Numbered from the stretch's first letter, positions 33,728 to 44,061 are shown. The stretch: 64,000 nucleotides of DNA from Nocardia arizonensis (GCF_001310275.1 NZ_LGYZ01000129.1:223063-287062); one strand, 5' to 3'. A program made the numbers and translations. The notes: generated from the sequence alone by a model not told the origin.

Positions 33728-34513
33728 TCAGGTGAATTGCAGTCGGACGGAACCGAGTCCGGCGAACTCGGCGTGGAAGGCGTCGCCGGGGCGCGCGTCG
33801 ATGGCGCGGGTGCAGGAACCGGGCAGCACGATGTCGCCCGCTTTCAACCGGACCCCGAAGGAGGCGACCTTGCGGGCCAGCCACGCGACGGCGATGACCG
33901 GGTCGCCCAGCACCGCGTCGCTGCGGCCCTCGGCGACGACCTCGCCGTTGCGGGTGAGCACGGCGTCGATGGCCTTGATATCGATATCCTTCGGCGCCAC
34001 CCGCTCCCGGCCGAGCACCCAGCCCGCCGAGGAGGCATTGTCGGAGATGGTGTCGCACAGACCGATGTTCCAGTCCTTGATCCTGGAGTCGATCAGTTCG
34101 ATGGCGGGCGCGTAGGCGACGGTCGCGGCCAGTACGTCGGCCTCGGTGCATTCCTCGCCGGGCAGGTCGGCGCCGAGGACGAATCCGACCTCGACCTCGA
34201 CGCGCGGGATGAGATAGCGGCCGGTGTCGACCGGAACCTCTTCCGAGACCTGCATATCGGCGAGCAGGTGGCCGTAGTCGGGTTCGTCCACGCCCATCAT
34301 CTGCTGCATCGCCTTCGACGACAGACCGACCTTGTGGCCGACCACGGTCGCGCCGTCGGCGATACGCCGCCGGATATTGATGAGCTGGATCTCGTAGGCG
34401 TCGACCACGTCGATATCGGGATACCGGTCGACGAGTTTGTCGACGGCGACCCGGTCGCGTTCGGCGAGGGCGAGTTCGTCGGCGAGTTCGGTTCGTACCG
34501 CGTCGGACAGCAC
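33728..34513 (-). CDS. hsaE: HsaE, 2-hydroxyhexa-2,4-dienoate hydratase
   Basis: 261 residues from a GTG preceded by GGAAGGA; the frame extends further upstream but without homology. Fumarylacetoacetase/MhpD family: VVGHKVGLSSKAMQQMMGVD, RVEVEVGFVLG (metal ligands), PAIELIDSRIKDW and DIVLPGSCTRAI. HsaE hydrates the C6 dienoate from HsaD to the HsaF substrate. It is 20 bp downstream of the Kst4D-like gene, in the same operon. Confidence 0.94.
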   Translation of the reverse strand: MLSDAVRTELADELALAERDRVAVDKLVDRYPDIDVVDAYEIQLINIRRRIADGATVVGHKVGLSSKAMQQMMGVDEPDYGHLLADMQVSEEVPVDTGRYLIPRVEVEVGFVLGADLPGEECTEADVLAATVAYAPAIELIDSRIKDWNIGLCDTISDNASSAGWVLGRERVAPKDIDIKAIDAVLTRNGEVVAEGRSDAVLGDPVIAVAWLARKVASFGVRLKAGDIVLPGSCTRAIDARPGDAFHAEFAGLGSVRLQFT

Positions 34514-34533
34514 GCTGTTTCCTTCCGGTGGTG

Positions 34534-36162
34534 TTATCGGGCGTCGGACGCGGGTGCGAGAGCCTGCGTCCAGGTCGCGGCCGCGGCCTGCGCCCCGGCG
34601 CGACGTCCTGAGAAGACGCAGTCCGACAGCGACAGTCCGCTCACATAGGAGTCCGAGCAGATGCCGACCGCCGTGCGGCCCGCCGCGTAGAGTCCCGGAA
34701 TGTCCTGTCCCGCGACATTCTTGACCGCGCCGGTGTCCTCGTCCACGACCACGCCGCCGAGGGTGAGCATCGGGCACGGATTGATGAGGCTGGGAGCGAT
34801 ACCGACATCCAACAACCAGAACGGCGCGGCGCGCACCGGTTCGGTGAATTCGGCGGGCTTGCCGACCGGGTCCGGCAGGCCCTCGGCGATGGCGGTGTTG
34901 TGCGCGGCGACGGTGGCGCGCAGGCCGTCGGGGTCTACGCCGGCTCGGACGGCGACCTCCTCGAGTGTGTTCCCGCGCACGGCGGTGCGACGCATGGCCT
35001 CGAACTGTGCGCGCTGGAACCAGGCGCCCTGTTTGTGGATCTGCGACAGCGCGGTGCGCATGAGGTCCGCGTCGGCGAGTATCCAGCCCTTGCCGTCGTG
35101 CTTGTTGACCAGTGCGTGCCCGACCGCGGCGCCGTAGCGCGTCTCGTCGATGACCCGGCTGCCCGCGGCGTCGACCAGGACGCATCCGGTGAACGAACTC
35201 GGCGGCAGCAGGAACCGCCACGCCGAGATATTGCCCATTCGGTCGGTGGCCGCGCCGACCTGTTCGGCCATGCGGATGCCGCTGCCGTCGTCGCCGGTGG
35301 TGCCGAGGGCGAGGCCGTCGCGGTACTGCGGCCCGTATTCGGCGACCATGGCGCGGTTGCCGATGAATCCGCCCGCGGTGAGGATCACCCCGCGCCGGGC
35401 CAGCACCCGGATGGTGCGGCCGTAGCGGCGGTCCAGCGCGTCGAGTCGCTTCTCCAGCGCCTTGCGCAGCGGCGGGTAGTAGATGCCGGGTTTGGCCGCG
35501 ATCTTCGCCATCCGGGCGTAGCGCTCGCGGACCCGGCCGGGCGCATCGCGCAGGGTCTGGCATTCGACGCCGACGACCGCGCCGTTGTCGTCGGTGATCA
35601 GCGCGGTCACGCGGGTGAGGGTTTCCACCCCGACCCCGTGGCGCGCGGCCGCGGCGATGAGCGGCCCGGTGAGCTTCTTGCCCGAGGTGCCCTTGCCCTT
35701 GACCCGGTGACCGCGTTGGAACGGTTCGGCGACCTCACGCCCGTGGCCGGAGACCTCGCTGCCCGAGTGGTAGAGGTAGTAGCGGTCGTTGGGGTAGGAG
35801 GTCTTGTACGGGCAAAGCGAGGGTTCGAAGGGGACGCCGTGTCCGGCGAGCCAGTCGATCATGGCCGGGCTCTGGTCGACGAATCGGCGCAGCGTTTCCG
35901 GGCGAACGGCCGCGGCGACCTCGCGCGTCAGGTAGGCCAGCATCTGTTCCGGGGTGTCCTCGACGCCCGCGGCGCGCTGCACCCAGGTACCCCCGCCCGC
36001 GTAGATGATGCCGCCGGACAGCGCGGAGGTGCCGCCGCCGGTGAAGCGCTCCAGGACGAGCACCTGCGCGCCCGCGGCGGCGGCTTCCAGCGCGGCACAG
36101 GCTCCGGCCGTGCCGTATCCGACGACGACCACATCCGCGGTCAGGTCCCATTCGAGGGCCAT
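34534..36162 (-). CDS. Kst4D/KstD-like FAD-dependent ketosteroid dehydrogenase
   Basis: 542 residues from the ATG at 36162. FAD-binding GYGTAGACAALEAAAAGAQV with VLVLERFTGGGTSALSGG resembles 3-ketosteroid delta4-(5alpha)-dehydrogenase of Rhodococcus jostii and, more distantly, KstD. The second FAD motif is near the C-terminus (GLYAAGRTAVGICSDSY). The C-terminal region GLSLSDCVFSGRRAG differs from the true KstD signature GPGATIGPAITFGY. It is first in the operon with hsaE-hsaG-hsaF and divergent from kstD, so KstR control is expected. M. tuberculosis has no flavoprotein at this place. A role on 5alpha-steroids or another ring intermediate is plausible but unproven. Confidence 0.8.
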   Translation of the reverse strand: MALEWDLTADVVVVGYGTAGACAALEAAAAGAQVLVLERFTGGGTSALSGGIIYAGGGTWVQRAAGVEDTPEQMLAYLTREVAAAVRPETLRRFVDQSPAMIDWLAGHGVPFEPSLCPYKTSYPNDRYYLYHSGSEVSGHGREVAEPFQRGHRVKGKGTSGKKLTGPLIAAAARHGVGVETLTRVTALITDDNGAVVGVECQTLRDAPGRVRERYARMAKIAAKPGIYYPPLRKALEKRLDALDRRYGRTIRVLARRGVILTAGGFIGNRAMVAEYGPQYRDGLALGTTGDDGSGIRMAEQVGAATDRMGNISAWRFLLPPSSFTGCVLVDAAGSRVIDETRYGAAVGHALVNKHDGKGWILADADLMRTALSQIHKQGAWFQRAQFEAMRRTAVRGNTLEEVAVRAGVDPDGLRATVAAHNTAIAEGLPDPVGKPAEFTEPVRAAPFWLLDVGIAPSLINPCPMLTLGGVVVDEDTGAVKNVAGQDIPGLYAAGRTAVGICSDSYVSGLSLSDCVFSGRRAGAQAAAATWTQALAPASDAR

Positions 36163-36262
36163 ACACTCAACTCCGGGATCGAAACTGAAACGAGTTGCGT
36201 CGACAGTCGCGCCGCCGAGCAAGTCTTCTGCCTCTCAACATAGACCAATAGCGCCATCATTC

Positions 36263-36276
36263 TATAACGTGTTCTA
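36263..36276. promoter_or_regulatory. KstR operator between the hsaE operon and kstD
   Basis: TATAACGTGTTCTA matches all fixed positions of the KstR consensus. It ends one base before the kstD ATG and lies 101 bp upstream of the divergent flavoprotein, and is the only KstR-like site seen in this gap. Confidence 0.9.
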
Positions 36277-36277
36277 C

Positions 36278-37978
36278 ATGACTGATCGGGAATATGACGT
36301 GGTGGTGGTCGGCAGCGGCGCCGCGGGCATGACCGCCGCGCTCACCGCCGCGCACCACGGGCTGAGCGCGGTGATCATCGAAAAGGCCGCACACTACGGC
36401 GGATCAACCGCGCGTTCGGGCGGCGGCGTGTGGATACCCGGCAACAAGGCGCTCAAAGCCTCCGGCAGGCCCGACGACCGCGAGGTCGCCCGCACCTACC
36501 TGCACAGCATCGTCGGTGACGCGGTGCCCAAGGAGCGGATCGACACCTACATCGATCGCGGAGCCGAAGCGTTCGACTTCGTTCTCGATCACACTCCGCT
36601 GAAGATGCGCTGGGTGCCCGGCTACTCCGACTACTATCCCGAAGCACCCGGCGGCCTGGGCGAAGGCCGATCCTGCGAACCGAAACCCTTCGACGCCAAG
36701 ATCCTCGGCGAGGAACGGTTCAACCTGGAACCCCCCTATGCGAAGGCGCCGCTCAATGTCGCGGTGACCCAGGCCGACTTCGTGCGGCTCAACCTCATCC
36801 GCCGCCACCCCAAGGGCATGTTGCGGGCCATGCGCGTCGGCGCGCGCACCTACTGGGCCAAGTTCACCAACAAACACCTGATGGTGATGGGTCAGGCGAT
36901 CATCGCCGCCATGCGCAAGGGGCTCATGGACGCGAAGGTGCCGCTGCTGCTGAACACGCCGCTGACCACGCTGATCGTCGAGGACGGCAAGGTCACCGGT
37001 GTCGAGGCCGAACACGACGGCGAGACCGTGCGATTTCGGGCGCGCTACGGCGTCGTGCTCGGCGCCGGCGGTTTCGAGCACAACGCCGAGATGCGCACCA
37101 AGTACCAGCGCCAGCCCATCACCACCGAATGGACCACGGGCGCGGCGGCCAATACCGGCGACGGCATCATCGCGGGCATGGAGGCGGGCGCGGCGGTCGG
37201 CTTCATGGAGGACGCCTGGTGGGGTCCGACGATCTTCAAGGGCGGCAAGCCCTGGTTCGCGCTGGCCGAACGCAATCTGCCCGGCTGCATCATGGTCAAT
37301 GGCGAGGGCAAGCGCTTCGGCAACGAATCCGCGCCCTACGTCGAGGCCGTGCACACCATGTACGGCGGCGAATACGGACAAGGCGCCGGGCCGGGCGAGA
37401 ACATCCCGTCCTGGCTGGTCTTCGACCAGCGCTACCGCAACCGCTACATCTACGCCGGATTGCAGCCGGGCCTGCGCTTCCCGTCGCGCTGGACCGAGAA
37501 CGACAACATCGTCAAGGCCGATACCGTCGAGGAACTCGCCGCCGCCATCGGCGTACCCGCGCAAACCCTTGCCGCCACCGTGACCCGGTTCAACACCTTC
37601 GCCGCCTCCGGCAAGGACGAGGATTTCGGTCGCGGCGACAGCCACTACGACCGCTACTACGGCGACCCGACGGTCAAGCCCAATCCCTGCCTGGCCGCAC
37701 TGGTCCAGGCTCCGTACTACGCGGCCAAGATCGTGCCCGGCGACCTCGGCACCAAGGGCGGTCTGGTCGCTGACACCGCGGGACGCGTACTGCGGGAAGA
37801 CAATTCGGTGATCGAGGGGCTCTACGCCTCGGGCAATTCCAGCACCCCCGTCATGGGTCACACCTACGCGGGCCCCGGCGCGACCATCGGCCCCGCCATC
37901 ACCTTCGGCTATCTGGCCGTGCTCGATATCGTCGACCGCAAGAAGGCCGCGGCGGCGACCGCGAACGCCGAGGCGTAA
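36278..37978 (+). CDS. kstD: KstD, 3-ketosteroid delta1-dehydrogenase
   Basis: 566 residues from the ATG at 36278, which aligns with known KstD starts; the frame is open further upstream but runs across the operator. FAD motif VVVVGSGAAGMTAALTAAHH; EKAAHYGGSTARSGGGVWIP; WVPGYSDYYPEAPGG; QRQPITTEWTTGAAANTGDG; and the C-terminal GHTYAGPGATIGPAITFGY, all KstD signatures, with the active-site Tyr residues in those blocks. KstD introduces the 1,2 double bond into 3-ketosteroids, which with KshA opens ring B. Followed by the MaoC hydratase at 13 bp spacing. Confidence 0.96.
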   Translation: MTDREYDVVVVGSGAAGMTAALTAAHHGLSAVIIEKAAHYGGSTARSGGGVWIPGNKALKASGRPDDREVARTYLHSIVGDAVPKERIDTYIDRGAEAFDFVLDHTPLKMRWVPGYSDYYPEAPGGLGEGRSCEPKPFDAKILGEERFNLEPPYAKAPLNVAVTQADFVRLNLIRRHPKGMLRAMRVGARTYWAKFTNKHLMVMGQAIIAAMRKGLMDAKVPLLLNTPLTTLIVEDGKVTGVEAEHDGETVRFRARYGVVLGAGGFEHNAEMRTKYQRQPITTEWTTGAAANTGDGIIAGMEAGAAVGFMEDAWWGPTIFKGGKPWFALAERNLPGCIMVNGEGKRFGNESAPYVEAVHTMYGGEYGQGAGPGENIPSWLVFDQRYRNRYIYAGLQPGLRFPSRWTENDNIVKADTVEELAAAIGVPAQTLAATVTRFNTFAASGKDEDFGRGDSHYDRYYGDPTVKPNPCLAALVQAPYYAAKIVPGDLGTKGGLVADTAGRVLREDNSVIEGLYASGNSSTPVMGHTYAGPGATIGPAITFGYLAVLDIVDRKKAAAATANAEA

Positions 37979-37991
37979 CAGGAGGTTCCGA

Positions 37992-38852
37992 ATGCCCATC
38001 GACCCGAACATCGCACTCGGGGCCGCACTGCCGGACCTCGAATTCTCCTGGACACCATCCGATATCCAGCTCTACCACCTCGGCCTCGGCGCGGGAGCGC
38101 GCTGGACCGATCCCGCCGAACTGCGCTACCTCGACGACCGCGCGCCGCAGGTACTGCCGACCTTCGCCGCCGTCGCACCGACCTTCCACGAGACCGAACC
38201 GCCCAAGGTGAGCTTCCCCGGTATCGACATCGATCTGGCGAAGGTGGTGCACGGCTTCCAGGAGGTGCGCCTGCACGGACCGATCCCCACCTCGGGCAAG
38301 GCGACCCGCAAGGCGCGCATCGCCGAACTGTGGGACAAGGGTTCGGCCGCGGTGGTCGTCCAGGAGCACACGGTCGTCGGCTCCGACGGCACCGAACTGT
38401 GGACGACGCGCTCGTCCATCTTCGCCAAGGGCGAGGGCGGTTTCGGCGGTGAACGCGGACCGAGCACCAAGACCGAACTGCCCGACCGGACACCGGACTT
38501 CGACGTGACCACGCCGACACTGCCGCAGCAGGCGCTGCTCTACCGCATGTCCGGCGACCGCAACCCGCTGCATTCGGACCCCGAATTCGCCCGCGCGGCC
38601 GGATTCCCGAATCCGATCCTGCACGGATTGTGCACCTACGGCATCGTGTGCAAGACCGCTACCGACACCGTGCTCGACTCGGATGTCTCCCGCGTCACCG
38701 GATTCCGCGCGCGCTTCGCGGGCGTGCTGTACCCCGGCGAGACCATCCGCACCCGGATCTGGCGCGAGGAGAACGAACTCGTCATCACCGCAACGGTCGT
38801 GGACCGCGAGGAAGCCCCCGTCCTCGCGGATGTCGTCCTGACCTACCGCTGA
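37992..38852 (+). CDS. hsd4B: MaoC-type enoyl-CoA hydratase (Rv3538-like, Hsd4B)
   Basis: 286 residues, the same length as M. tuberculosis Rv3538, which also follows kstD. Double-hotdog fold: an N-terminal half without the motif, and a C-terminal hydratase-2 motif in YRMSGDRNPLHSDPEFARAA with GFPNPILHGLCTYG (catalytic Asp and His). It probably hydrates a steroid side-chain enoyl-CoA. An AGGAGG site precedes the ATG. A bulged hairpin terminator follows. The symbol follows annotation of rhodococcal/mycobacterial orthologues and is less certain than the family. Confidence 0.87.
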   Translation: MPIDPNIALGAALPDLEFSWTPSDIQLYHLGLGAGARWTDPAELRYLDDRAPQVLPTFAAVAPTFHETEPPKVSFPGIDIDLAKVVHGFQEVRLHGPIPTSGKATRKARIAELWDKGSAAVVVQEHTVVGSDGTELWTTRSSIFAKGEGGFGGERGPSTKTELPDRTPDFDVTTPTLPQQALLYRMSGDRNPLHSDPEFARAAGFPNPILHGLCTYGIVCKTATDTVLDSDVSRVTGFRARFAGVLYPGETIRTRIWREENELVITATVVDREEAPVLADVVLTYR

Positions 38853-38865
38853 ATCGAGGAGCGCA

Positions 38866-38899
38866 CAGTGGGGTCGCCGTGCCGGTCGGCACCCCACTG
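38866..38899 (+). terminator. Bulged hairpin terminator after the kstD operon
   Basis: CAGTGGGGT/ACCCCACTG outer stem (38866-38874 with 38891-38899), extended by GCC/GGC after a one-base bulge. It starts 13 bp after the MaoC stop and marks the right edge of the kstD block. Confidence 0.65.
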
Positions 38900-39007
38900 C
38901 CGCTCCGAGACACCCCGTGGCGCGATCCGAGCGACGGTTCCAATCCTGGTGTCTCGATAATCATCTGGGACTTCACGTGTTGTCGACAGGTGTACATCCC
39001 ACCGGGT

Positions 39008-39568
39008 TCACAGGACGCGGCAAATCCATTTCTGGTATTCACCTATGGGGACAGACATCGGCTCGAATCCGAGTCGTTCGAAAAGTGACTGGCTCGGCAG
39101 ATTCCGCGTATGTATGTTCGCGGTCGCCACTCCGCTGCCGAGACCTTCGAGTCGCATCTTCTCCACGATGACGTCGAATGCGTCGCGAAGAGTACTGTCC
39201 GCAAGCTTGCCCCCTTGTCCGCGCACCGCCGTACACACGCCTACCGCGGCGATGTGCGACAAGAAGACGGATGTCGAGTGCTCGCCGAATATCAGATGCG
39301 CTGCCGAAACGATCTCTTCGCTCACCACATCCTGCCCGATGAGGACCAAGTCACCGTTCTTGAACCTTTTCGAACATTGCCGGAAATGGCTTTGGACCTC
39401 ACGTTCCCACGGTTTCGGATGCTGAAGTCTACGCCCCTGCGGACTGCGTGGAATCTCGGTGGTACACGAGAAGTTCTCGAGTACCACCGTCTCTCGTTTG
39501 TTCGAGATTCGATGCCAGCGGATCTCCGATGGAGTCACCGGGTGGACCGACCGGTTGTTGCCAGCCAT
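39008..39568 (-). CDS. GNAT-family acetyltransferase, probable toxin partner
   Basis: 186 residues from the ATG at 39568. The GNAT core is visible: AAVGVCTAVRGQGGKLADST (the acetyl-CoA pyrophosphate loop, R/QxxGx) and NLPSQSLFERLGFEPM (motif B). The first 34 bases overlap the 3' end of the XRE-ImmA gene, so translation is coupled. Noticeably lower GC than the flanking steroid genes. Gene order regulator-first with a GNAT second, small size and coupling resemble HTH-GNAT toxin-antitoxin pairs; an ordinary acetyltransferase is the alternative. Confidence 0.72.
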   Translation of the reverse strand: MAGNNRSVHPVTPSEIRWHRISNKRETVVLENFSCTTEIPRSPQGRRLQHPKPWEREVQSHFRQCSKRFKNGDLVLIGQDVVSEEIVSAAHLIFGEHSTSVFLSHIAAVGVCTAVRGQGGKLADSTLRDAFDVIVEKMRLEGLGSGVATANIHTRNLPSQSLFERLGFEPMSVPIGEYQKWICRVL

Positions 39569-40695
39569 TCCCGCACATCGGTACTGCTCGGGCGATCTTC
39601 GAGCATCCGCCCGTATGCATCGGCGAGAGCGACATCGTCGTCATACGGTTCGGGGAAGTCGATCTCATCGACCGGGACATCCAACGCCCAGGCGAGGTAC
39701 TGTGGAGATATCTCACCGATTTCGACTCGACGCTGTAGCGCATCGACCAGTATCGACGGAACAGTTCGGGCCGACGATTCCTGCTGTCGCCGTGTCACCT
39801 GCCGCGTGCTGCCGATGATGTCCGGGAGGTCATCCGCGTAGTCACGCATCAATCCGGGGGTGGTCCGCTCCAGGGCAACAGCCACCTTCGCCGATGGTTG
39901 GATCTCCAGCGCCGTGAGCCGAATCTTCAACGACAACGTGGACACGCCTGCTTGCCAGAGGAATTCCGCCAAGCCGCGCTCATCCATCCGTTGCCAGTCT
40001 TGCCGAAGAACGAGGTGTTCCGGGAGCAGAAGTTGCGCCGCATATCGATTCGCCGGTAGTTCATCCCGCTCCCCCGGCGGCTCGTGTCCATTGTGGTGTC
40101 CGAGTGCGAGATGTGCCAGTTCATGCGCCAACGACCAGTGGCTTCGATACCAATGCGATGTCGTGGCGAGTATGACTATCGCCCTGGATCCGATGGTGAG
40201 TGAGTAGTCCGTGGTGAGCCCGGGTAGGCGAAATACGTCGACTCCAAGGCGATCCTGGACGACTGCACCGTATTGACGGACGTACCCTTCGCCCAGCAAG
40301 GCTCGCAGACGTGCGGGGGAATCGGGTAGCGACTCACTCGGGGGAGGCCCGTCGGGAAAAGCGGCGCCGTAGGCATCGACGACCTTCTCGAGAATCCCCT
40401 CGTCGGAAGGCCGTCCCGTGTTTGTCCGCGCACTCTCGGTCTCGTCCCAATCGTGTCGGGCGGCGATCTCGACGCGGTGCGGGTCGGGCCGTCCGGTCAC
40501 GAGCCAGTGCAGATCCGCTCCCAGACGATCGGCGATCCGTGCGAGCTCGATCGATGAGAACCCACGCAGCCCGTTCAACGCTCGCGACAACGCATCAGGC
40601 TTCATATCGGTCAGTTCCGCGAGTCGCCGCTGGCTCATATCCGACGACATGCGTGATCGGATACGTGCGCCCACCGCCACAAGCTGCTCGTCCAT
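39535..40695 (-). CDS. XRE regulator fused to an ImmA/IrrE-type zinc peptidase
   Basis: 386 residues from the ATG at 40695. Residues ~5-65 are an XRE HTH (MSQRRLAELTDMKPDALSRA). About residues 175-230 form the ImmA/IrrE (COG2856) peptidase core, with HELAHLALGHH (HExxH) and ELPANRYAAQLLLP supplying the third ligand region. In related systems the peptidase cleaves or derepresses a partner repressor, and fused XRE-COG2856 proteins act as antitoxins. Overlaps the downstream GNAT gene by 34 bp. The pair interrupts the steroid locus and has lower GC, suggesting mobility. Confidence 0.85.
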   Translation of the reverse strand: MDEQLVAVGARIRSRMSSDMSQRRLAELTDMKPDALSRALNGLRGFSSIELARIADRLGADLHWLVTGRPDPHRVEIAARHDWDETESARTNTGRPSDEGILEKVVDAYGAAFPDGPPPSESLPDSPARLRALLGEGYVRQYGAVVQDRLGVDVFRLPGLTTDYSLTIGSRAIVILATTSHWYRSHWSLAHELAHLALGHHNGHEPPGERDELPANRYAAQLLLPEHLVLRQDWQRMDERGLAEFLWQAGVSTLSLKIRLTALEIQPSAKVAVALERTTPGLMRDYADDLPDIIGSTRQVTRRQQESSARTVPSILVDALQRRVEIGEISPQYLAWALDVPVDEIDFPEPYDDDVALADAYGRMLEDRPSSTDVREWLATTGRSTR

Positions 40696-40789
40696 GCTTC
40701 GATCGTAGCGACCGCGTTGGGAAATTCCCAACGCTCTGTCGGGCGTCTCGGAACACTCTTGAATGCGGGTTGAGCGCGAGTCGGGGTGC

Positions 40790-41245
40790 CTACCTCATTT
40801 CTCCGCCGGGGCTCTCGGATGGGCGGCGGCGGACGGCGAGTCCTTCGACCAGTAGGGCGTAGAGCAGGATTACCAGGACGGGGGCGGCCAGGGGGGTCCA
40901 GGCCAGGCGGAGGGGTAGCAGGGCGGCGGCGGCCGCGCAGGCCGTGCACACGGCCGCGCCCGCGACCGAGGCGACGGTGGTCGGCACGACGCCGACCGGG
41001 GCGGATACCGAGGCGATGTTCAGCAGGTAGGTGGTCGCCACCAGTCCAACGGCGGCGGCCGCCAGCACGCCGGTGTCGGCGAGTACCAGGACACCCAGCG
41101 CGAGCAGCGCCGCGGCCACCGCGCACGGACGCCACCACCAGCCGGCCACCACCAGGGCGACCGCGGCGATCCCGGCGAGCGGGAGCATGAGCGAGATCGC
41201 GAGCACCAGCATGACGCCCGCGAGTACGGCCAGGAATTTCGTCAT
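40790..41245 (-). CDS. Small integral membrane protein of the MoxR operon
   Basis: 151 residues from the ATG at 41245, which overlaps the DUF58 stop (ATGA). At least four hydrophobic helices (LAVLAGVMLVLAISLMLPLA; VAALVVAGWWWRPCAVAAAL; VLAAAAVGLVATTYLLNIA; LAAPVLVILLYALLVEGLAV), with a short Arg/Ser/Glu-rich cytoplasmic tail. Family not named. Co-encoded with MoxR and DUF58, so probably a membrane component of that chaperone-like system. Confidence 0.75.
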   Translation of the reverse strand: MTKFLAVLAGVMLVLAISLMLPLAGIAAVALVVAGWWWRPCAVAAALLALGVLVLADTGVLAAAAVGLVATTYLLNIASVSAPVGVVPTTVASVAGAAVCTACAAAAALLPLRLAWTPLAAPVLVILLYALLVEGLAVRRRPSESPGGEMR

Positions 41246-42554
41246 CGGCGCACCCGCACGACCCGGCGGTGTTCGGGCAGCAGCCGCATGATCTCGTCGA
41301 GCCGGGCGCCATCGGGCCAGGCCACGATATCCACCCCGACGGTACCCATGTCGCGGTACATCGACGCCCGCTCCAACTGCCACATGCGCGCCAGCGTCGG
41401 ATCGAGTCCCTCGCGAAACGGCGTGCCGCGCAGCACATCCACCACGACCACCACGTGTCCCCGTTTGCGCAGATCGATCAGCGCCAGCGCGAACTGGGTG
41501 TCGAGCAGGGTGGAGAAGGCGATCACGATCGCGCCGAGCGGCACCGCCGCGTGCGGGGCGAGGGTGCCGGTGGTCTCGATGTGCTCGTCGCCGACGGCGA
41601 GCACGGTGTCCACGATCCGGTAGAACTGGCGGCGGCCGATGTCGGGGCGCAGCCAGCGCGGTGCACCGCCGAGGCACACCACCGCGGTCCGGTCCCCCGC
41701 CTGCAAGGTCGACTGCACCACCTGGGCGGCCCCGCGCACCGACAGTTCCAGCGAATCGCTGGCAGGCCCCGGCGCCTGCTGCGAGGTGTCGACCAGCACG
41801 ACCACGTCCGCGGATCTGTTGGTGTGGCGTTCGGTGACGAACAGCCGCCCGCGCCGCGCGCTCACCGCCCAGTTCACCAGTCGCAGTTGATCGCCCGGCG
41901 CGTACACGCGGATATCGGCGTATTCGACGCCCGGACCGACCCTGCGGGTCAGGTGGACGCCGATGCGGTCGGGAAGTTCGGTGCGCGGCAACCGAAGCCG
42001 CTGCGGATCGGTGATCGGGTACACGAACAGCTGCCCGGCGGGCAGTATCGCGGTGGCGACCGCGAGTCCGGCGGGGCTCAATGCCGAAACCCGCACGTGG
42101 GACGGATAGCGACCCCAGCGGTCGGCGGTCAGCGCCAGGCGCAGACCCGCGGGCGCCTCCCCGGAATCGGTCGACTCCTCCACCGTGATCCCGAGTCCGG
42201 GCAGCGGTTCCGGTTTCATCCGCAGCAGGGCGTGCCCGGAATCGACCCAGGCGGCGACGGTGAACACCACCTCCTCGGTCTCGAAGCACCGATGTATGCC
42301 GCCGCCGTCGACCTGGATCCTGGTGCGCGACATCTGCCATGGCGCGGTCGCGAGTACCCCGATCATGGGGGCGGCGAACACCACCGGCTGCCAGCGGCCG
42401 AGCGCGACGGCCACCACGAGCGCCGCGGCCGCGCAGGTCGCCAACATGTAGACCAGTACGGCAGGCCGCCAGTGCAGGCGCGCCTCGACGGCGGTGCTGC
42501 GGTCGCGATGGCGCGCCGTGCGCGGACCGTCGTCCACTGCCACCGCCGACCCGC

Positions 42555-42558
<4 letters not shown>
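41242..42558 (-). CDS. DUF58 protein with membrane anchor and vWA-like domain
   Basis: 438 residues. Two N-terminal membrane helices (VLVYMLATCAAAALVVAVAL; PVVFAAPMIGVLATAP), then a beta-rich region. The DUF58 signature follows: YADIRVYAPGDQLRLVNWAV, SARRGRLFVTE and VVVLVDTSQQ, the last a MIDAS-like DTSQQ variant of the vWA DxSxS motif. DUF58 proteins work with MoxR AAA ATPases. Four-base overlaps couple it to moxR upstream and the membrane gene downstream. Confidence 0.87.
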
Positions 42559-43517
<959 letters not shown>

Positions 43518-43563
43518 ATGTCCACTCGCACTTACCTCAACCCATTCGTCTCGTGAATGCGCT

Positions 43564-44061
43564 CTACATTCGTTGCAGGCGGCGCAGGATCTCGTCCAGC
43601 GCCGCCCGTCCGGGTGCGCTGCTGGTTTGATCGCGCAATGCCGAATTCGCGGGGTCGACCCATCGCCACAGTTCGGGTCCGAATTGCAGGAGGCCCGCGG
43701 ACTCGGTCGCCTTGCGGTTCTTGGCGACCCGCAGCCCGGTCGACAGTTCGAACTCCTTGGCCAGCAGCGGACGCAGATGCCGGTCCCAGTCGGCGCGAGT
43801 GCCCTCGGCCCGGTCGGCCAGCAGCTGGGCGCGGGCCTGCCAGCGGTACAGCATCTCGGCCGGACCGTTCTCCATGTCCTCGACGGGTTCCTCCTCGGCG
43901 ACGCCGGGGCGTTCACCGAGCGACCTGGTCAGCCGGTACATGGCGAAGGCCACCGGCAGCGCGGTCACCATGACCAGTGCGAGCGGGCCGCGCAGCACGG
44001 CGACCGCGTCGAGGAGCAGGACGGCGGCGATCATGGCGGCCGCGATCATGGCCCTGGTCAC
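43564..44061 (-). CDS. Membrane-anchored protein of the MoxR-DUF58 operon
   Basis: 165 residues from the GTG at 44061, overlapping the upstream stop (GTGA). Two membrane helices near the N-terminus (MIAAAMIAAVLLLDAVAVL; LALVMVTALPVAFAMYRL), then a soluble helical part (MLYRWQARAQLLADRAEGTR; HLRPLLAKEFELSTGLRVAK). Such a gene regularly sits between the DUF4129 and MoxR genes of actinobacteria; its function is unknown. Confidence 0.75.
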   Translation of the reverse strand: MTRAMIAAAMIAAVLLLDAVAVLRGPLALVMVTALPVAFAMYRLTRSLGERPGVAEEEPVEDMENGPAEMLYRWQARAQLLADRAEGTRADWDRHLRPLLAKEFELSTGLRVAKNRKATESAGLLQFGPELWRWVDPANSALRDQTSSAPGRAALDEILRRLQRM

